64,000 nucleotides of DNA, from positions 434,001 to 498,000 of the forward strand of contig OY969604.1 in assembly GCA_963701325.1 (NCBI GenBank), read 5' to 3'. The notes beneath the pieces were generated by a model. The model searched no databases. It was not told the origin of the DNA and saw only the letters and a program-made list of their open reading frames with translations. The stretch comes from Bog-756 sp963701325. GTDB lineage: Bacteria; Actinomycetota; Acidimicrobiia; Acidimicrobiales; RAAP-2. Shown piece after piece: positions 17,893 through 25,924 of the stretch; position 1 is the first letter of the stretch; each line of letters starts with the position of its first letter. The position numbers and the translations under genes are program-made.

Positions 17893-18305
17893 CCGTCGCC
17901 CTGGGTGAGACGAGCCTCCTCGGGCAGCACCTTCTCCTCCCAGGTCTCGCGGTTCCAGAGCTCGACCCGGTCGATCGCGCCGAGCACCAGGACGTCGCCG
18001 ACCAGTCCCGCGAACTCGCGGAGCCGGGCCGGGATGGCCATCCGTCCCTGTCGGTCGATCTCCAGCTCGTGGGAGGTCGACGCCCAGAGCCGCACCAGGT
18101 TGCGATCGCTCCGACCCGACGTCGCCCGTTCCGTCATGGAGTCCATCTGCACCTCGAACTGGTCCGGCGTCCACAGTGACAAGCACCCGTCCTGGTACTC
18201 GGTCAGGTACCCGCCGTGCTCGAAGTGGGCGCGGAACTTCGCCGGGAGGATGATCCGTCCTTTGTCGTCGAGCGAGTGCTCGTACCTTCCGAAGAACCGT
18301 GCCAC
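17889..18305 (-). CDS. mraZ: MraZ transcriptional regulator
   Basis: AbrB-fold DNA-binding protein at the head of the dcw cluster; represses or tunes its own operon. It has 138 residues with two MraZ repeats. The first contains YEHSLDDKGRIILPAKFR and the second HELEIDRQGRMAIPARLREFAG; each DxKGR/DRQGR-IPAxxR module is typical. GTG 18305 is the start. The promoter and a probable MraZ operator lie 59-109 nt upstream. Confidence 0.96.
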   Translation of the reverse strand: MARFFGRYEHSLDDKGRIILPAKFRAHFEHGGYLTEYQDGCLSLWTPDQFEVQMDSMTERATSGRSDRNLVRLWASTSHELEIDRQGRMAIPARLREFAGLVGDVLVLGAIDRVELWNRETWEEKVLPEEARLTQGDG

Positions 18306-18363
18306 TGGTGCGTGCTCCCACGATGCTCCCCGCAGTGCCCGGGGACCCGCTCATCGGACCCCT

Positions 18364-18414
18364 CCCTTTCACACCACTTTGCGCCACTTTATTCCCCAGC
18401 CCCCCACCCGTCAA
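18364..18414 (-). promoter_or_regulatory. mraZ promoter with MraZ operator boxes
   Basis: Minus-strand TTGACG (18409-18414), 17-nt spacer, TAAAGT (18386-18391). Overlapping and following the -10 are two perfect AAAGTGG boxes (18384-18390 and 18374-18380) on a 10-bp period, then a weaker third repeat near 18363-18370. Direct repeats of an AAAGTG[T/G] element were reported as MraZ sites in Mollicutes, and TGGG-type repeats in E. coli. Placement over the start site predicts autorepression. The rest of the 18306-18566 gap shows nothing else. Confidence 0.6.
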
Positions 18415-18566
18415 CCACCTTGGCCCAAGTTCCACCATCTGCCGCACTCAGACGACGCCGACCCGGGCGCGACCGCCCGCGGACCACCACCGGGCAGTCG
18501 TCATGGGGGTGTCTGTCCGACAGAACGGGTCGCGGGCGGAGCACCCGCCCCCCGGTCAGGGTCCGC

Positions 18567-19277
18567 TCAGGGAAGGTGGGCGAGGAATGCGGCGGTCACC
18601 GCATCGGCGTCGGGCGCCGTCCGGCCGGTCCAGTCGAGGTCGGCCACGCCCACGGCTGCATCCGCCAACCCGCCCGACGCCGCTCGTCGAGCCTCCGGGG
18701 CGAGGGCGAGGGCGCCGAGCAGGGGCGAGGGGTCCCAGTGGATGGCGCACGCGCTCTGGATCCAGGCGCCGGTCCGGGTCCGGCGCTGTGCCAACCCCAC
18801 CACCTTGCGGCCCCCGGTGACCGTGACCTCACCGATCCCCACCCCGCCGAAGCAGACCAGCGTCGACCACTCGGTGCGGATCCCCGGCGCCACCCCCTGC
18901 ACCGAGAGTCCCTCGACACCGAGCGAGCCCAGGGCCGAACGCCAGGCGGTACCCAGCCACCCGAACGCCCGCGACGCGTCGGCATCCCACAACGCATCGC
19001 CGGTCGGGACCCACACGTCGATCCACACCGGGTCGGCCGGTCCGACCAGCACGGCTCCCCCACCGGTCCGTCGGCGGACCACCGACGCGCCCGCTCGTGC
19101 CGCGCCGGCCCGGTCGACCACCGAGTCGCGCTGGGTCGAGCCGAGCACGACGGTGCGCTGGGAGGGATGGCAACGGGCGACGGCTCGCTCCTCGTGGCGG
19201 TGGTCGGTCGACGGCCACGACCCGTGCAGCTCGGCAGCTGTACCGAACCGCTCCTCCATCCGCCAGCCCGGTACCAC
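18567..19277 (-). CDS. Lipoate-protein ligase A-like protein (BPL/LPL fold)
   Basis: Biotin/lipoate ligase superfamily protein of 236 residues. The diagnostic RRRTGGGAVLVGP loop, VWIDVWVP, and the Lys-bearing motif GGRKVVGLAQRRTRTGA (family pattern GxKIxGxAQxR) followed by CAIHWDP are visible. The N-terminal WRMEERFGTAAELH fits the family. It likely attaches lipoate or octanoate to E2 or GcvH domains, or is a relative of unknown substrate; no lipoyl-domain gene is near. It lies downstream of the HNH gene on the same strand. Confidence 0.75.
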   Translation of the reverse strand: MVPGWRMEERFGTAAELHGSWPSTDHRHEERAVARCHPSQRTVVLGSTQRDSVVDRAGAARAGASVVRRRTGGGAVLVGPADPVWIDVWVPTGDALWDADASRAFGWLGTAWRSALGSLGVEGLSVQGVAPGIRTEWSTLVCFGGVGIGEVTVTGGRKVVGLAQRRTRTGAWIQSACAIHWDPSPLLGALALAPEARRAASGGLADAAVGVADLDWTGRTAPDADAVTAAFLAHLP

Positions 19278-19332
19278 CCGGCCAGTCTCCCACCACCCCG
19301 CAGCGGTCAGCGGCGTCGGGTGGCCCGCGCGG

Positions 19333-19965
19333 TCAGGCGGTCAGCTGGCGATCGTCGTCGGCACCCGCACCCGCACCCGCACCCGGTCCGAGATAGGTCT
19401 TCCACTCGGCACTGGCCCCTCCGCACAAGGCGAGGAGCTGCACCCGGTGGCGGGGGGCGACCGGGGTCGAGCGGAGCACCATCCCCACCTCGTGGGGCAG
19501 GCGGTCCTCCTTGCGGGTGTTGCAACGCCGGCAGGCAGCCACCACGTTCTCCCACGTATGCGGGCCACCCTTGCTCCTCGGGATGACGTGGTCGAGGTTC
19601 TCGGCCGCTGAGCCGCAGTACTGACAGCGCGCACCGTCGCGAGCGAACACCGTCCGCCGGTTGACCGCCACCCGATAGTGGTGGGGAATCTGGATGTAGC
19701 GCACCAGCCGGACCACCGACGGCTCGGGGACGCTCAGCCGCTCGGCCCGGAAGACGCGTTCGGTCGAGTGGATGAGCTCGGCCTTGGTGTCGAGCACCAG
19801 GAGGACCGCCCTTCGGGAGGACACGATCCCGAGGGGCTCGAACGTGGCGTTGAGGACCAGCGCTCTGCGGGACGGGCTCATCGGGGATCGCACCGGGTCG
19901 GGATGTCCGGACCCAGGAGCCCGCCCCGGCGATCTCGGCACCCCCGGTTTGAGCTTTCGGTCCAT
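19333..19965 (-). CDS. HNH endonuclease domain protein
   Basis: Stand-alone HNH nuclease of a kind widespread in Actinobacteria. It has 210 residues from 19965, or about 180 from Met in MSPSRRALVLNATFEPLG. The HNH core is CQYCGSAAENLDHVIPRSKG followed by WENVVAACRRCNTRKEDR, with two CxxC zinc pairs and the catalytic DH. The C-terminus is Gly/Ala low complexity. No phage or restriction genes are nearby; function unknown, probably housekeeping DNA metabolism. Confidence 0.85.
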   Translation of the reverse strand: MDRKLKPGVPRSPGRAPGSGHPDPVRSPMSPSRRALVLNATFEPLGIVSSRRAVLLVLDTKAELIHSTERVFRAERLSVPEPSVVRLVRYIQIPHHYRVAVNRRTVFARDGARCQYCGSAAENLDHVIPRSKGGPHTWENVVAACRRCNTRKEDRLPHEVGMVLRSTPVAPRHRVQLLALCGGASAEWKTYLGPGAGAGAGADDDRQLTA

Positions 19966-20024
19966 TGCCGGAAATTAGCGCCGCCCGACGGGGCGGGCGG
20001 GCTTGCTCGGTCGGTGGGACGGGC

Positions 20025-20312
20025 TCACCGGTGTCCCCCGTCCAGGGCCGCCGTGTCGCGGCACCACTCGACGTAGCTCACCACGTCGGCAGCCTCGGGA
20101 ACCGCGTCGCTGCGCCCGTAGGCGGTGACCATCCGGAACTCCCAGAGGCGACGGTCGGGAAGCGGGAGATGCGGGGCCCTGCGCCACCATCCCGGTGGCG
20201 CCATGCGTCGGAGCACCCCCATCGCCGCCGGCCACAGGTCGGGTCTGGCCAACAGCGCCACCATCACGGTGGTCGACGTCCGTGACGAGGCGATCCCAGG
20301 GGCGCGGCTCAT
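20025..20312 (-). CDS. Small conserved-looking protein, function unknown
   Basis: A 95-residue reading frame from ATG 20312, overlapping the ROK kinase stop as ATGA, so translation is probably coupled. It is Trp/Arg-rich and partly amphipathic (TTVMVALLARPDLWPAAMG, WWRRAPHLPLPDRRLWEFR, MVTAYGRSDAV, DVVSYVEWCRDTA). No signal peptide or domain recognised. Its context suggests a partner or regulator of the sugar kinase, but that is only inference. Confidence 0.7.
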   Translation of the reverse strand: MSRAPGIASSRTSTTVMVALLARPDLWPAAMGVLRRMAPPGWWRRAPHLPLPDRRLWEFRMVTAYGRSDAVPEAADVVSYVEWCRDTAALDGGHR

Positions 20313-21310
20313 CGGGCTCCCACGTCGGCCACGACCAGCTGGCGGCGCGCGACCGCGGCCGCGCCCAGCAGTGGCCCGTCGGCCCCGAGCCCGACCGGGA
20401 CGATCCGGGCCGGACGGGCGAAGGCGAGGCCACAGCGCAGCGCCAACTCCTGCCGGGCCGCCTCGAAGAACTCCTCCCCGAACCCGAGCGCCACCGAGCC
20501 GCCCACGAGCGCGAGCTGGAGGTCGAGCAGGTTGACAACCGACGCCACCGCGCGCCCGACCAGGGTGCCTGCCCGCCGACGTGTCGCGTCGTCGGCCTCG
20601 GCCGCCGGCCTCCCGGTGACAGCCCTGATGGCGGTACCCGACGCCTCGGCCTCGAGGCACCCGCGTCCACCGCAGACGCACGGCCGGCCGTCCGGCTCCA
20701 CCACCACGTGCCCGATGTGCCCGGCGTTCCCCCCGTCGCCGTCCAGCAAGTGCCCGTCGAGGACGATTCCCCCGCCCACTCCGGTCGAGACCACCATGGC
20801 GAGGTAGTTCGACGATCCCACTGCGGCCCCCAGCCACCCCTCTCCGAGCGCGAGGGCCTTCGCGTCGTTGTCGACCCACACCGGCACGGCGAGCTGATCG
20901 GCCAGCCTCCGGCGCAGCGGGAACCTCCGCCAGGCGCGGATGTTGAGCGGGGACACCGTCACGCCTCCGTCCTCCATCGGGCCTCCACAGCCCACGCCGC
21001 ACGCCGATGGAGACACCGGCGATCCCGCCAACGCGGCCCGGACCACTCCGAGGACGGCCTCGAACACGACCTCCTGGTCGTCGACGTCCGGAGTGGGCGC
21101 GCTGGACTCCGTCAGCAGGCGGCCCACGGGATCGACCAGCGCCGCAGCGACCTTCGTCCCGCCGATGTCGACGGCCAGCAGCGGTGGGTGGGCCCCGGGC
21201 CTGGTGGCAGGTGCCGCGCCCCAGGCGCCGGCACCCGTTGTGGGACCGGCCGGCGCGCTGCCCGTCGACGGATCAGTCGTCCCGGTGGAAGCGCCCACGG
21301 ATCCAGTCAC
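20309..21310 (-). CDS. ROK-family sugar kinase (glucokinase-like)
   Basis: ROK kinase, likely ATP-dependent glucokinase. The phosphate-binding loop LLAVDIGGTKVAAALVD is at about residue 55. VWVDNDAKALALGEGW, STGVGGGIVLDGHLLDG and the ROK zinc motif GHIGHVVV...CVCGGRGCLEAEASG follow. GTG 21310 gives 333 residues with a Gly/Ala/Pro-rich N-terminus and overlaps the DUF3040 gene by 38 nt; the true start may be further in, though no better ATG or GTG was found before the catalytic loop. It has no DNA-binding domain, so it is an enzyme rather than a ROK repressor. Confidence 0.88.
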   Translation of the reverse strand: MTGSVGASTGTTDPSTGSAPAGPTTGAGAWGAAPATRPGAHPPLLAVDIGGTKVAAALVDPVGRLLTESSAPTPDVDDQEVVFEAVLGVVRAALAGSPVSPSACGVGCGGPMEDGGVTVSPLNIRAWRRFPLRRRLADQLAVPVWVDNDAKALALGEGWLGAAVGSSNYLAMVVSTGVGGGIVLDGHLLDGDGGNAGHIGHVVVEPDGRPCVCGGRGCLEAEASGTAIRAVTGRPAAEADDATRRRAGTLVGRAVASVVNLLDLQLALVGGSVALGFGEEFFEAARQELALRCGLAFARPARIVPVGLGADGPLLGAAAVARRQLVVADVGAR

Positions 21311-21647
21311 GGGGATCGTGGACCGGGTTGCTCATGCTGCGGCTGTGGAGCGAACGTGAGATGTCGTCGATCCCGGCCTTGCCCATGCGCCGGGCGTTGT
21401 TGGCGAAGACCACGCCGGAAAGGAACATCACGACCACGCCGACGAATCCGAGGACGATATTGCTGGCGAAGGTGAAGAGCATGAAGACGAGGGCAGCCAC
21501 GAAGACCAGCGCCGACCAGATGCAGTACCTCCCCGCGTGGCGGTAGACCGTCTCCGAGCGCACCCGCTCGGCAAAGTCCGGGTCCTCCTGGTAGAGGGAC
21601 TGCTCTAATTCATGCAGTATCCGTTGTTCATGCTCAGAGAGCGGCAC
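21273..21647 (-). CDS. DUF3040 membrane protein
   Basis: Small actinobacterial membrane protein, 124 residues from GTG 21647 with a GGAGGGG ribosome site. It has the family N-terminus VPLSEHEQRILHELEQSL and two adjacent transmembrane helices (CIWSALVFVAALVFMLFTF and IVLGFVGVVVMFLSGVVF). DUF3040 genes often sit near mraZ/dcw genes in Actinobacteria; here one lies about 3 kb from mraZ. Function unknown. Confidence 0.9.
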   Translation of the reverse strand: MPLSEHEQRILHELEQSLYQEDPDFAERVRSETVYRHAGRYCIWSALVFVAALVFMLFTFASNIVLGFVGVVVMFLSGVVFANNARRMGKAGIDDISRSLHSRSMSNPVHDPRDWIRGRFHRDD

Positions 21648-21784
21648 CGACTCGTCCCCTCCACCCGTTGTCAACTCCAGCGGTGGTCGTCCCCACCATC
21701 TTCGCGCACCGCCGCCCCGAACACATCGCGTATTCGGGGTCCAGCCGTGAGCAAGGACGGTCATGATCGTGCACCACGGCCATA

Positions 21785-23206
21785 TTACAATGCCGCCGGG
21801 TCCCCGGACCCGGTCTCTCCGGATCCCTGATCCCCAGGTCCCCACTGTGCGTCGCCTCGGCGGCGCACCTGCACGCCGTCGGCCCCCACCAGGGACGCGG
21901 GCCCGACCGACTCCCCCCCGTACCGCACCCGGATCGCGTCGACCGCCGCAGTCACCGCAGACCAGGACCCCTGGAGGCGCTCGGCGTCCTCGTGCGCCAC
22001 GACCATCGGGTCCACCGGATCGACCTCCTCGCCGAGCCGGGCGGCGGCTGGAGCCTCGCCAGCAGGGCCGAGGGCGAGCCGCAGCTGGGTGCCACCACCG
22101 GGATCGACGAGTCCGGAGAGGCTGACCCCGAGCAGGCGCACCCCGCGGTCCCGTTCGACGGAGTCCACCAGCGCGGATGCCACGACGCCGATGGCCGGTC
22201 CCGCATCGATCGGACTGTCCAGCGTGTGGGAGCGGGTGACCTGCCCGAAATCTCCGAAGCGGAGCTTCACCGTGACCGTCCGGGCGGCCTTGCCGGAAGC
22301 GCGAAGCCCTGTCGCCGCGGCGTCGACCATCCGTTGGAGTCTGCGGTGCAGGTCCGCTCGATCCCACAGATCGGTGGCGAACGTCTCCTCGTGGCCGATC
22401 GACTTGGCAGCCTGCTCCGGCACGACCGGCCTGCTGTCCTCACCTCGGGCAAGGGCAGCCAGATGACCACCGGTGGCCGAGCCCAGGTACCGTTCGAGGG
22501 CGGCGGTCGGTACCGACGCGAGCTCTCCCACGGTCGTGACGCCGAGCGCGTGGAGCCGTCGTTCGGTCACCGGACCGATCCCCCAGAGCGCCCGCACCGC
22601 CATCGGGTGGAGGAAGGAGAGCTCGTCGCCGGGGTCGACCACGAACACACCCGGACCGGGGGTGATGCCGTGCTCGTCGGCCTTCGGCTTGGCGGCCTTG
22701 GAGGCCAGCTTGGCCATGAGCTTCGACCGGGCCACGCCGACCGAGCAGGCGAGTCCGAGCTCGTCCTCCACGCGGTGCCGGATGGCGTGTGCGACGGTGG
22801 GGCCTCCGCCGAGCAGGTGAACACTTCCGGTCACGTCGAGGAACGCTTCGTCGAGTGCGATGCCCTCGACCAGCGGAGTGAACGAGGAGAGCACGGCGTG
22901 CAATCGGCGGCTCTCTTCCATGTAGCGGTGGAACCGTCCGTCGAGGAAGACCGCGTGCGGGCACCGGCGGCGGGCGACCGACGAGGGCATGGCCGAGTGG
23001 ATGCCGTACCGGCGCGCCTCGTAGGTACATGCGGCCACGACGCCGCGTGCTCCGCTCCCTCCGACGATCACCGGGAGCCCGGCCAACGACGGATCGTCGA
23101 GCACCTCGACCGATGCGAAGAAGGCGTCCATGTCCACGTGGAGGATGATGCGGTCGACCGCCGCCGACCGGCACTCGGTCCGCTCCTCCGGGGTGGGCTG
23201 GGTCAC
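21785..23206 (-). CDS. dinB: DNA polymerase IV (Y family)
   Basis: Error-prone translesion polymerase. It has 473 residues. Palm and finger motifs are ILHVDMDAFFASVEVL, CTYEARRYGIHSAMP, ALDEAFLDVTGSVHLLG (catalytic Asp-Glu) and CSVGVARSKLMAKLASKAAKP. The helix-hairpin-helix thumb is LWGIGPVTERRLHALG, and a little-finger domain follows. The tail (QWGPGDQGSGETGSGD) has no beta-clamp motif I can identify. The start overlaps the PIG-L gene by 4 nt, so it has no SOS box of its own at this position. Confidence 0.95.
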   Translation of the reverse strand: MTQPTPEERTECRSAAVDRIILHVDMDAFFASVEVLDDPSLAGLPVIVGGSGARGVVAACTYEARRYGIHSAMPSSVARRRCPHAVFLDGRFHRYMEESRRLHAVLSSFTPLVEGIALDEAFLDVTGSVHLLGGGPTVAHAIRHRVEDELGLACSVGVARSKLMAKLASKAAKPKADEHGITPGPGVFVVDPGDELSFLHPMAVRALWGIGPVTERRLHALGVTTVGELASVPTAALERYLGSATGGHLAALARGEDSRPVVPEQAAKSIGHEETFATDLWDRADLHRRLQRMVDAAATGLRASGKAARTVTVKLRFGDFGQVTRSHTLDSPIDAGPAIGVVASALVDSVERDRGVRLLGVSLSGLVDPGGGTQLRLALGPAGEAPAAARLGEEVDPVDPMVVAHEDAERLQGSWSAVTAAVDAIRVRYGGESVGPASLVGADGVQVRRRGDAQWGPGDQGSGETGSGDPAAL

Positions 23207-23913
23207 CCGCCGAGGCGCAGTCTCCGGAAGCCCTCGGCCAGGGGAACGCCCGCCTGACGGCCGGCATCCTCAGCAGCCAACCGCACAGCGGTCGCCGCCC
23301 ACTCCACGCCGTCGGGGAACTGGCTCCGGTGACAGCCGACGGCCTCTCCCTTGAGGTCGACCGTGTCCGAGATGTCGACCCAGACATCGGGCTCGAGGGC
23401 TCCTGAGAGGAGGACCGTAGCGACCTGGTGCGCCGGCCCTGCCCTCGGGAAGTAGAGCGGAAGGGCAGCCGCAGGGGCGATGGCATCGAGGACCGCCCAC
23501 CCGGTGATCCGGTGATCACGGTGGTTGAAGTACTCCTGCCCGAAGAAGACAGCGGTGGGATCCGGGCAGAGGATCGTGTCCGGCCGGATCCGGCGGACAG
23601 CCGCGACGAGCGCCTCCCGGAAGCTCGGCTCGTCGACCAGGTCGCCGTCGGGGTAGCCGAGGCACTCCTGGCCCGCGAGGCCGATCACCGCGGCAGCCTC
23701 CGCTGCCTCGGCAGCGCGTCGTCGGACGAGGTCAGCCGGGTCCTCGTCAGGATCGGAGGTTCCCTTTCCGCCATCGGTGCAGAGCAGCGTGTGCACCGCC
23801 GATCCGGACTTGGCCCAGGCGGCCAGGGTGCCACCGCAGGAGACGTCTGGGTCGTCCGGGTGCGCATAGACGGCCAGCGCGCAGGCAGGGACATCGGTGA
23901 GGAGCTCGGCCAT
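23203..23913 (-). CDS. PIG-L family deacetylase
   Basis: Zinc-dependent N-acetylglucosamine-type deacetylase (LmbE/PIG-L). It has 236 residues with the zinc motif YAHPDDPDVSCGGTLA near the start, CTDGGKGTSDPDEDPADLV, YFNHRDHRITG (third ligand His) and HRSQFPDG at the end. Shorter than mycothiol MshB (about 300), so the substrate could be another GlcNAc conjugate. Coupled with dinB and located 3 nt past nrdR. Confidence 0.9.
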   Translation of the reverse strand: MAELLTDVPACALAVYAHPDDPDVSCGGTLAAWAKSGSAVHTLLCTDGGKGTSDPDEDPADLVRRRAAEAAEAAAVIGLAGQECLGYPDGDLVDEPSFREALVAAVRRIRPDTILCPDPTAVFFGQEYFNHRDHRITGWAVLDAIAPAAALPLYFPRAGPAHQVATVLLSGALEPDVWVDISDTVDLKGEAVGCHRSQFPDGVEWAATAVRLAAEDAGRQAGVPLAEGFRRLRLGG

Positions 23914-23916
23914 CGG

Positions 23917-24411
23917 TCAGCCCTCCGGCCGCTTGGGTGCAGTGGTCTTGGTCAGCAGGCCGACCTCGCGGCGGAAGTCGTCCACCCCCTCGAACCCCTT
24001 GTAGACGCTCGCGAAGCGGAGGTATGCGACCTCGTCCACCGATCGCAGGCGGTCCAGGACGGCGATGCCGACCTGTTCCGATGTGGGCTCCGAACCGTCC
24101 TCGCGCAGCTCGTCCTCGACCTCTCGGGCGACCTCGTCGAGTTGTTCCTCGGTGACCGGGCGATTCTTGGTGGCCGCCCGCAGGCCGTCCACCAGCTTCC
24201 CCTTGTCGAAGGGCTGACGATCGCCGGATCGCTTGACCACCATCAGTGGGATCTCGTCGACGCGTTCGAACGTGGTGTAGCGGTGCCCGCATCCGGCGCA
24301 CTCCCGGCGGCGACGGATGGCGGTCCCTTCCTCGGCCAGCCTCGAGTCGATCACCCGGTCGTCGTCGGCCAGGCACCAGGGACAACGCACGCACTCGAGG
24401 CTAGTGCCCAT
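23917..24411 (-). CDS. nrdR: NrdR ribonucleotide reductase repressor
   Basis: Zinc-ribbon plus ATP-cone repressor that shuts off ribonucleotide reductase genes when dATP is high. CVRCPWCLADD...CAGCGHRYTTFE gives the four-Cys ribbon. The ATP cone is VVKRSGDRQPFDKGKLVDGL through FASVYKGFEGVDDF. ATG 24411 gives 164 residues; GTG 24390 would start at the usual MRCPxC and is the alternative. The lexA / LysM / nrdR order is the same as Rv2720/Rv2719c/Rv2718c in Mycobacterium. Confidence 0.95.
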   Translation of the reverse strand: MGTSLECVRCPWCLADDDRVIDSRLAEEGTAIRRRRECAGCGHRYTTFERVDEIPLMVVKRSGDRQPFDKGKLVDGLRAATKNRPVTEEQLDEVAREVEDELREDGSEPTSEQVGIAVLDRLRSVDEVAYLRFASVYKGFEGVDDFRREVGLLTKTTAPKRPEG

Positions 24412-24473
24412 GACCCCTACCCATCCGTCCACCTCCGTCGTGTCGGAGCCGCATCGGTGCCGGTGAGACCCGG

Positions 24474-24935
24474 TCAGGGGAGGGAGAGCTGCTCCCCCGG
24501 AACCACCTGGTAGGTACCGATTTCCGCGGCCAGCCGGGCCACCGTCGGCCTCGGGTCCGCGGACGGGTCCATCCGCTCCGCGATCGACCACAGCGAGTCA
24601 CCCGGACGCACCGTGTAGTCCACCGGACCCTTTCCCGCGAGGGTGGAGTCGATGGCGTGGGAGGGACCATCGACTCCACCCAGCGGAAAGGCGAGGGCGA
24701 TGAGGGCAAGCGCCATCACCGCCAGCAGGGCGCGCCTGCGACGTACCGCCGGCGACGTGCGGCGCCTTGTGGCCCGACGGAGGGGCGCGACGGTCGTCGG
24801 GTCGTCGGTCGGGCGCAACCCCGCGGTCCGTCGATCACCGCCGTCCACCAACCGCAGGACCGGGCGCGATGCTGCGTCCGGGATGTCGAAGGTCTCGGGT
24901 GTGTCGATGCGGGGTGCTGTGAGAAGCGCAGTCAT
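24474..24935 (-). CDS. LysM membrane protein, probable SOS division inhibitor (DivS/Rv2719c/YneA-like)
   Basis: 153 residues from ATG 24935: a basic cytoplasmic part, one transmembrane helix (ALLAVMALALIALAFPLG), and a C-terminal LysM domain (VDYTVRPGDSLWSIAERM ... YQVVPGEQLSLP) outside the membrane. Genes of this form divergent from lexA are SOS-induced cell division suppressors or wall hydrolases in Corynebacterium, Mycobacterium and Bacillus. Two perfect SOS boxes lie in its promoter region. The specific role is inferred from place and architecture. Confidence 0.8.
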   Translation of the reverse strand: MTALLTAPRIDTPETFDIPDAASRPVLRLVDGGDRRTAGLRPTDDPTTVAPLRRATRRRTSPAVRRRRALLAVMALALIALAFPLGGVDGPSHAIDSTLAGKGPVDYTVRPGDSLWSIAERMDPSADPRPTVARLAAEIGTYQVVPGEQLSLP

Positions 24936-25067
24936 CGGGAGGACCTTCCTGTGGCTGGTTCGGTGTCTCTGGGTGGTTCGGTTGCGGGAGACCCTGGACG
25001 GTGGCGGGATCCCGTGTCGCCCTTGGTTGTATCTGGACGGTGTGACATCGGGCTTGGAGTGATCGGA

Positions 25068-25081
25068 CGAACTGTTGTTCG
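25068..25081. promoter_or_regulatory. SOS box 1 (perfect)
   Basis: CGAACTGTTGTTCG, an exact match to the Gram-positive LexA consensus CGAAC-N4-GTTCG. It lies just downstream of the probable -10 of the LysM gene, where LexA would block transcription. Confidence 0.85.
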
Positions 25082-25091
25082 ACTGCACCCA

Positions 25092-25121
25092 ATCTCACCA
25101 CGAACACCTGTTCGATGTCAA
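25092..25121 (-). promoter_or_regulatory. Probable promoter of the LysM (division inhibitor) gene
   Basis: Minus-strand TTGACA (25116-25121), an 18-nt spacer and TGAGAT (25092-25097). The spacer contains perfect SOS box 2, and SOS box 1 follows downstream, so LexA should repress it tightly. The predicted leader to ATG 24935 is about 150 nt. Confidence 0.55.
25101..25114. promoter_or_regulatory. SOS box 2 (perfect)
   Basis: CGAACACCTGTTCG, exact CGAAC-N4-GTTCG, within the spacer of the LysM gene promoter. Confidence 0.87.
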
Positions 25122-25130
25122 GAGCGTTTT

Positions 25131-25144
25131 CGAACGGATGTTTG
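25131..25144. promoter_or_regulatory. SOS box 3 (one mismatch)
   Basis: CGAACGGATGTTTG differs from the consensus at one base of the right half. It overlaps the -35 of the probable lexA promoter, as expected for LexA autorepression. Confidence 0.6.
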
Positions 25145-25170
25145 CCTTCCGGTCCCCCGGGGGCTAGCTT
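25142..25170 (+). promoter_or_regulatory. Probable lexA promoter
   Basis: TTGCCT (25142-25147), 17-nt spacer, TAGCTT (25165-25170) on the plus strand, flanked by SOS boxes 3 and 4. The predicted start near 25177 leaves a leader of 50 to 95 nt depending on the lexA start codon. Confidence 0.5.
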
Positions 25171-25173
25171 CTG

Positions 25174-25187
25174 CAAACAGATGTTCG
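25174..25187. promoter_or_regulatory. SOS box 4 (one mismatch)
   Basis: CAAACAGATGTTCG, one mismatch in the left half of the LexA consensus, over the predicted lexA transcription start. Confidence 0.55.
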
Positions 25188-25271
25188 CCGCAAGGGCACC
25201 CCGCAGGGCCACGGGCAGCCGGCAGGGCCATGAGCACCGTGCAGCGCAAGGCGTCGACGACAAGGGGAGAC

Positions 25272-25901
25272 ATGGCACAGGTACTGAGCACCAAGCGGCG
25301 GCAGATCCTCGACTGCATCTCGGAGGCGGTCCACGATCGCGGCTACCCCCCGTCGGTGCGCGAGATCGGGGAGGCGGTCGGCCTCACCTCCTCCTCCACC
25401 GTCCACGCCCACCTCGCCGTGCTCCAGCGCGAGGGCTACCTGCGCCGTGATCCGACCAAACCCCGCGCCATCGAGGTCTGCTACGACCCGTCCTCGAAGG
25501 TCATCAAGGATGCGCGGCCGCTGCGTCATGTGCCGCTGGTCGGCGACGTGGCCGCGGGCACCGGGGTGCTGGCACAGGAGAACGTGGAGGAGCTCTACCC
25601 GCTGCCGGAGGACTTCACCGGCACAGGCACCCTCTTCATGTTGCGGGTGAAGGGTGATTCGATGATCGAAGCGGGCATCGTGGACGGCGACTTCGTCGTG
25701 GTACGCCAGCAGCCCGAGGCCGAGCGGGGCGACGTGGTGGTGGCCGGCATCCCCGACGGCGAGGCGACCGTCAAGACCTTCTCGACCCGGGCCGGCAAGG
25801 TCATCCTCTCCCCCGCCAACCCGCAGCTGTCGCCGATGGAATTCGATCCGGGCGATGTCACGGTGTACGGAAAGGTCGTCACGGTCCTCCGGCGCCTCTG
25901 A
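25272..25901 (+). CDS. lexA: SOS repressor LexA
   Basis: Self-cleaving repressor of the DNA damage response. From ATG 25272 (AGGGGAG just upstream) it has 209 residues; ATG 25230 is an alternative that adds 14. The winged helix DNA-binding part has RGYPPSVREIGEAVGLTSSS. The cleavage Ala95-Gly96 is in VGDVAAGTGVL; the catalytic Ser130 is in VKGDSMIEAGI and Lys168 in GEATVKTF. One of the few plus-strand genes, divergent from the LysM gene and convergent with dapE. Confidence 0.97.
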   Translation: MAQVLSTKRRQILDCISEAVHDRGYPPSVREIGEAVGLTSSSTVHAHLAVLQREGYLRRDPTKPRAIEVCYDPSSKVIKDARPLRHVPLVGDVAAGTGVLAQENVEELYPLPEDFTGTGTLFMLRVKGDSMIEAGIVDGDFVVVRQQPEAERGDVVVAGIPDGEATVKTFSTRAGKVILSPANPQLSPMEFDPGDVTVYGKVVTVLRRL

Positions 25902-25924
25902 CCCCGCCCACTGGGACCCAGTCC

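Noticed and set aside
25899..25924. Small inverted repeat ACTGGG-A-CCCAGT between lexA and dapE
   Set aside because: Single-base loop and short stem; not convincing as a terminator.
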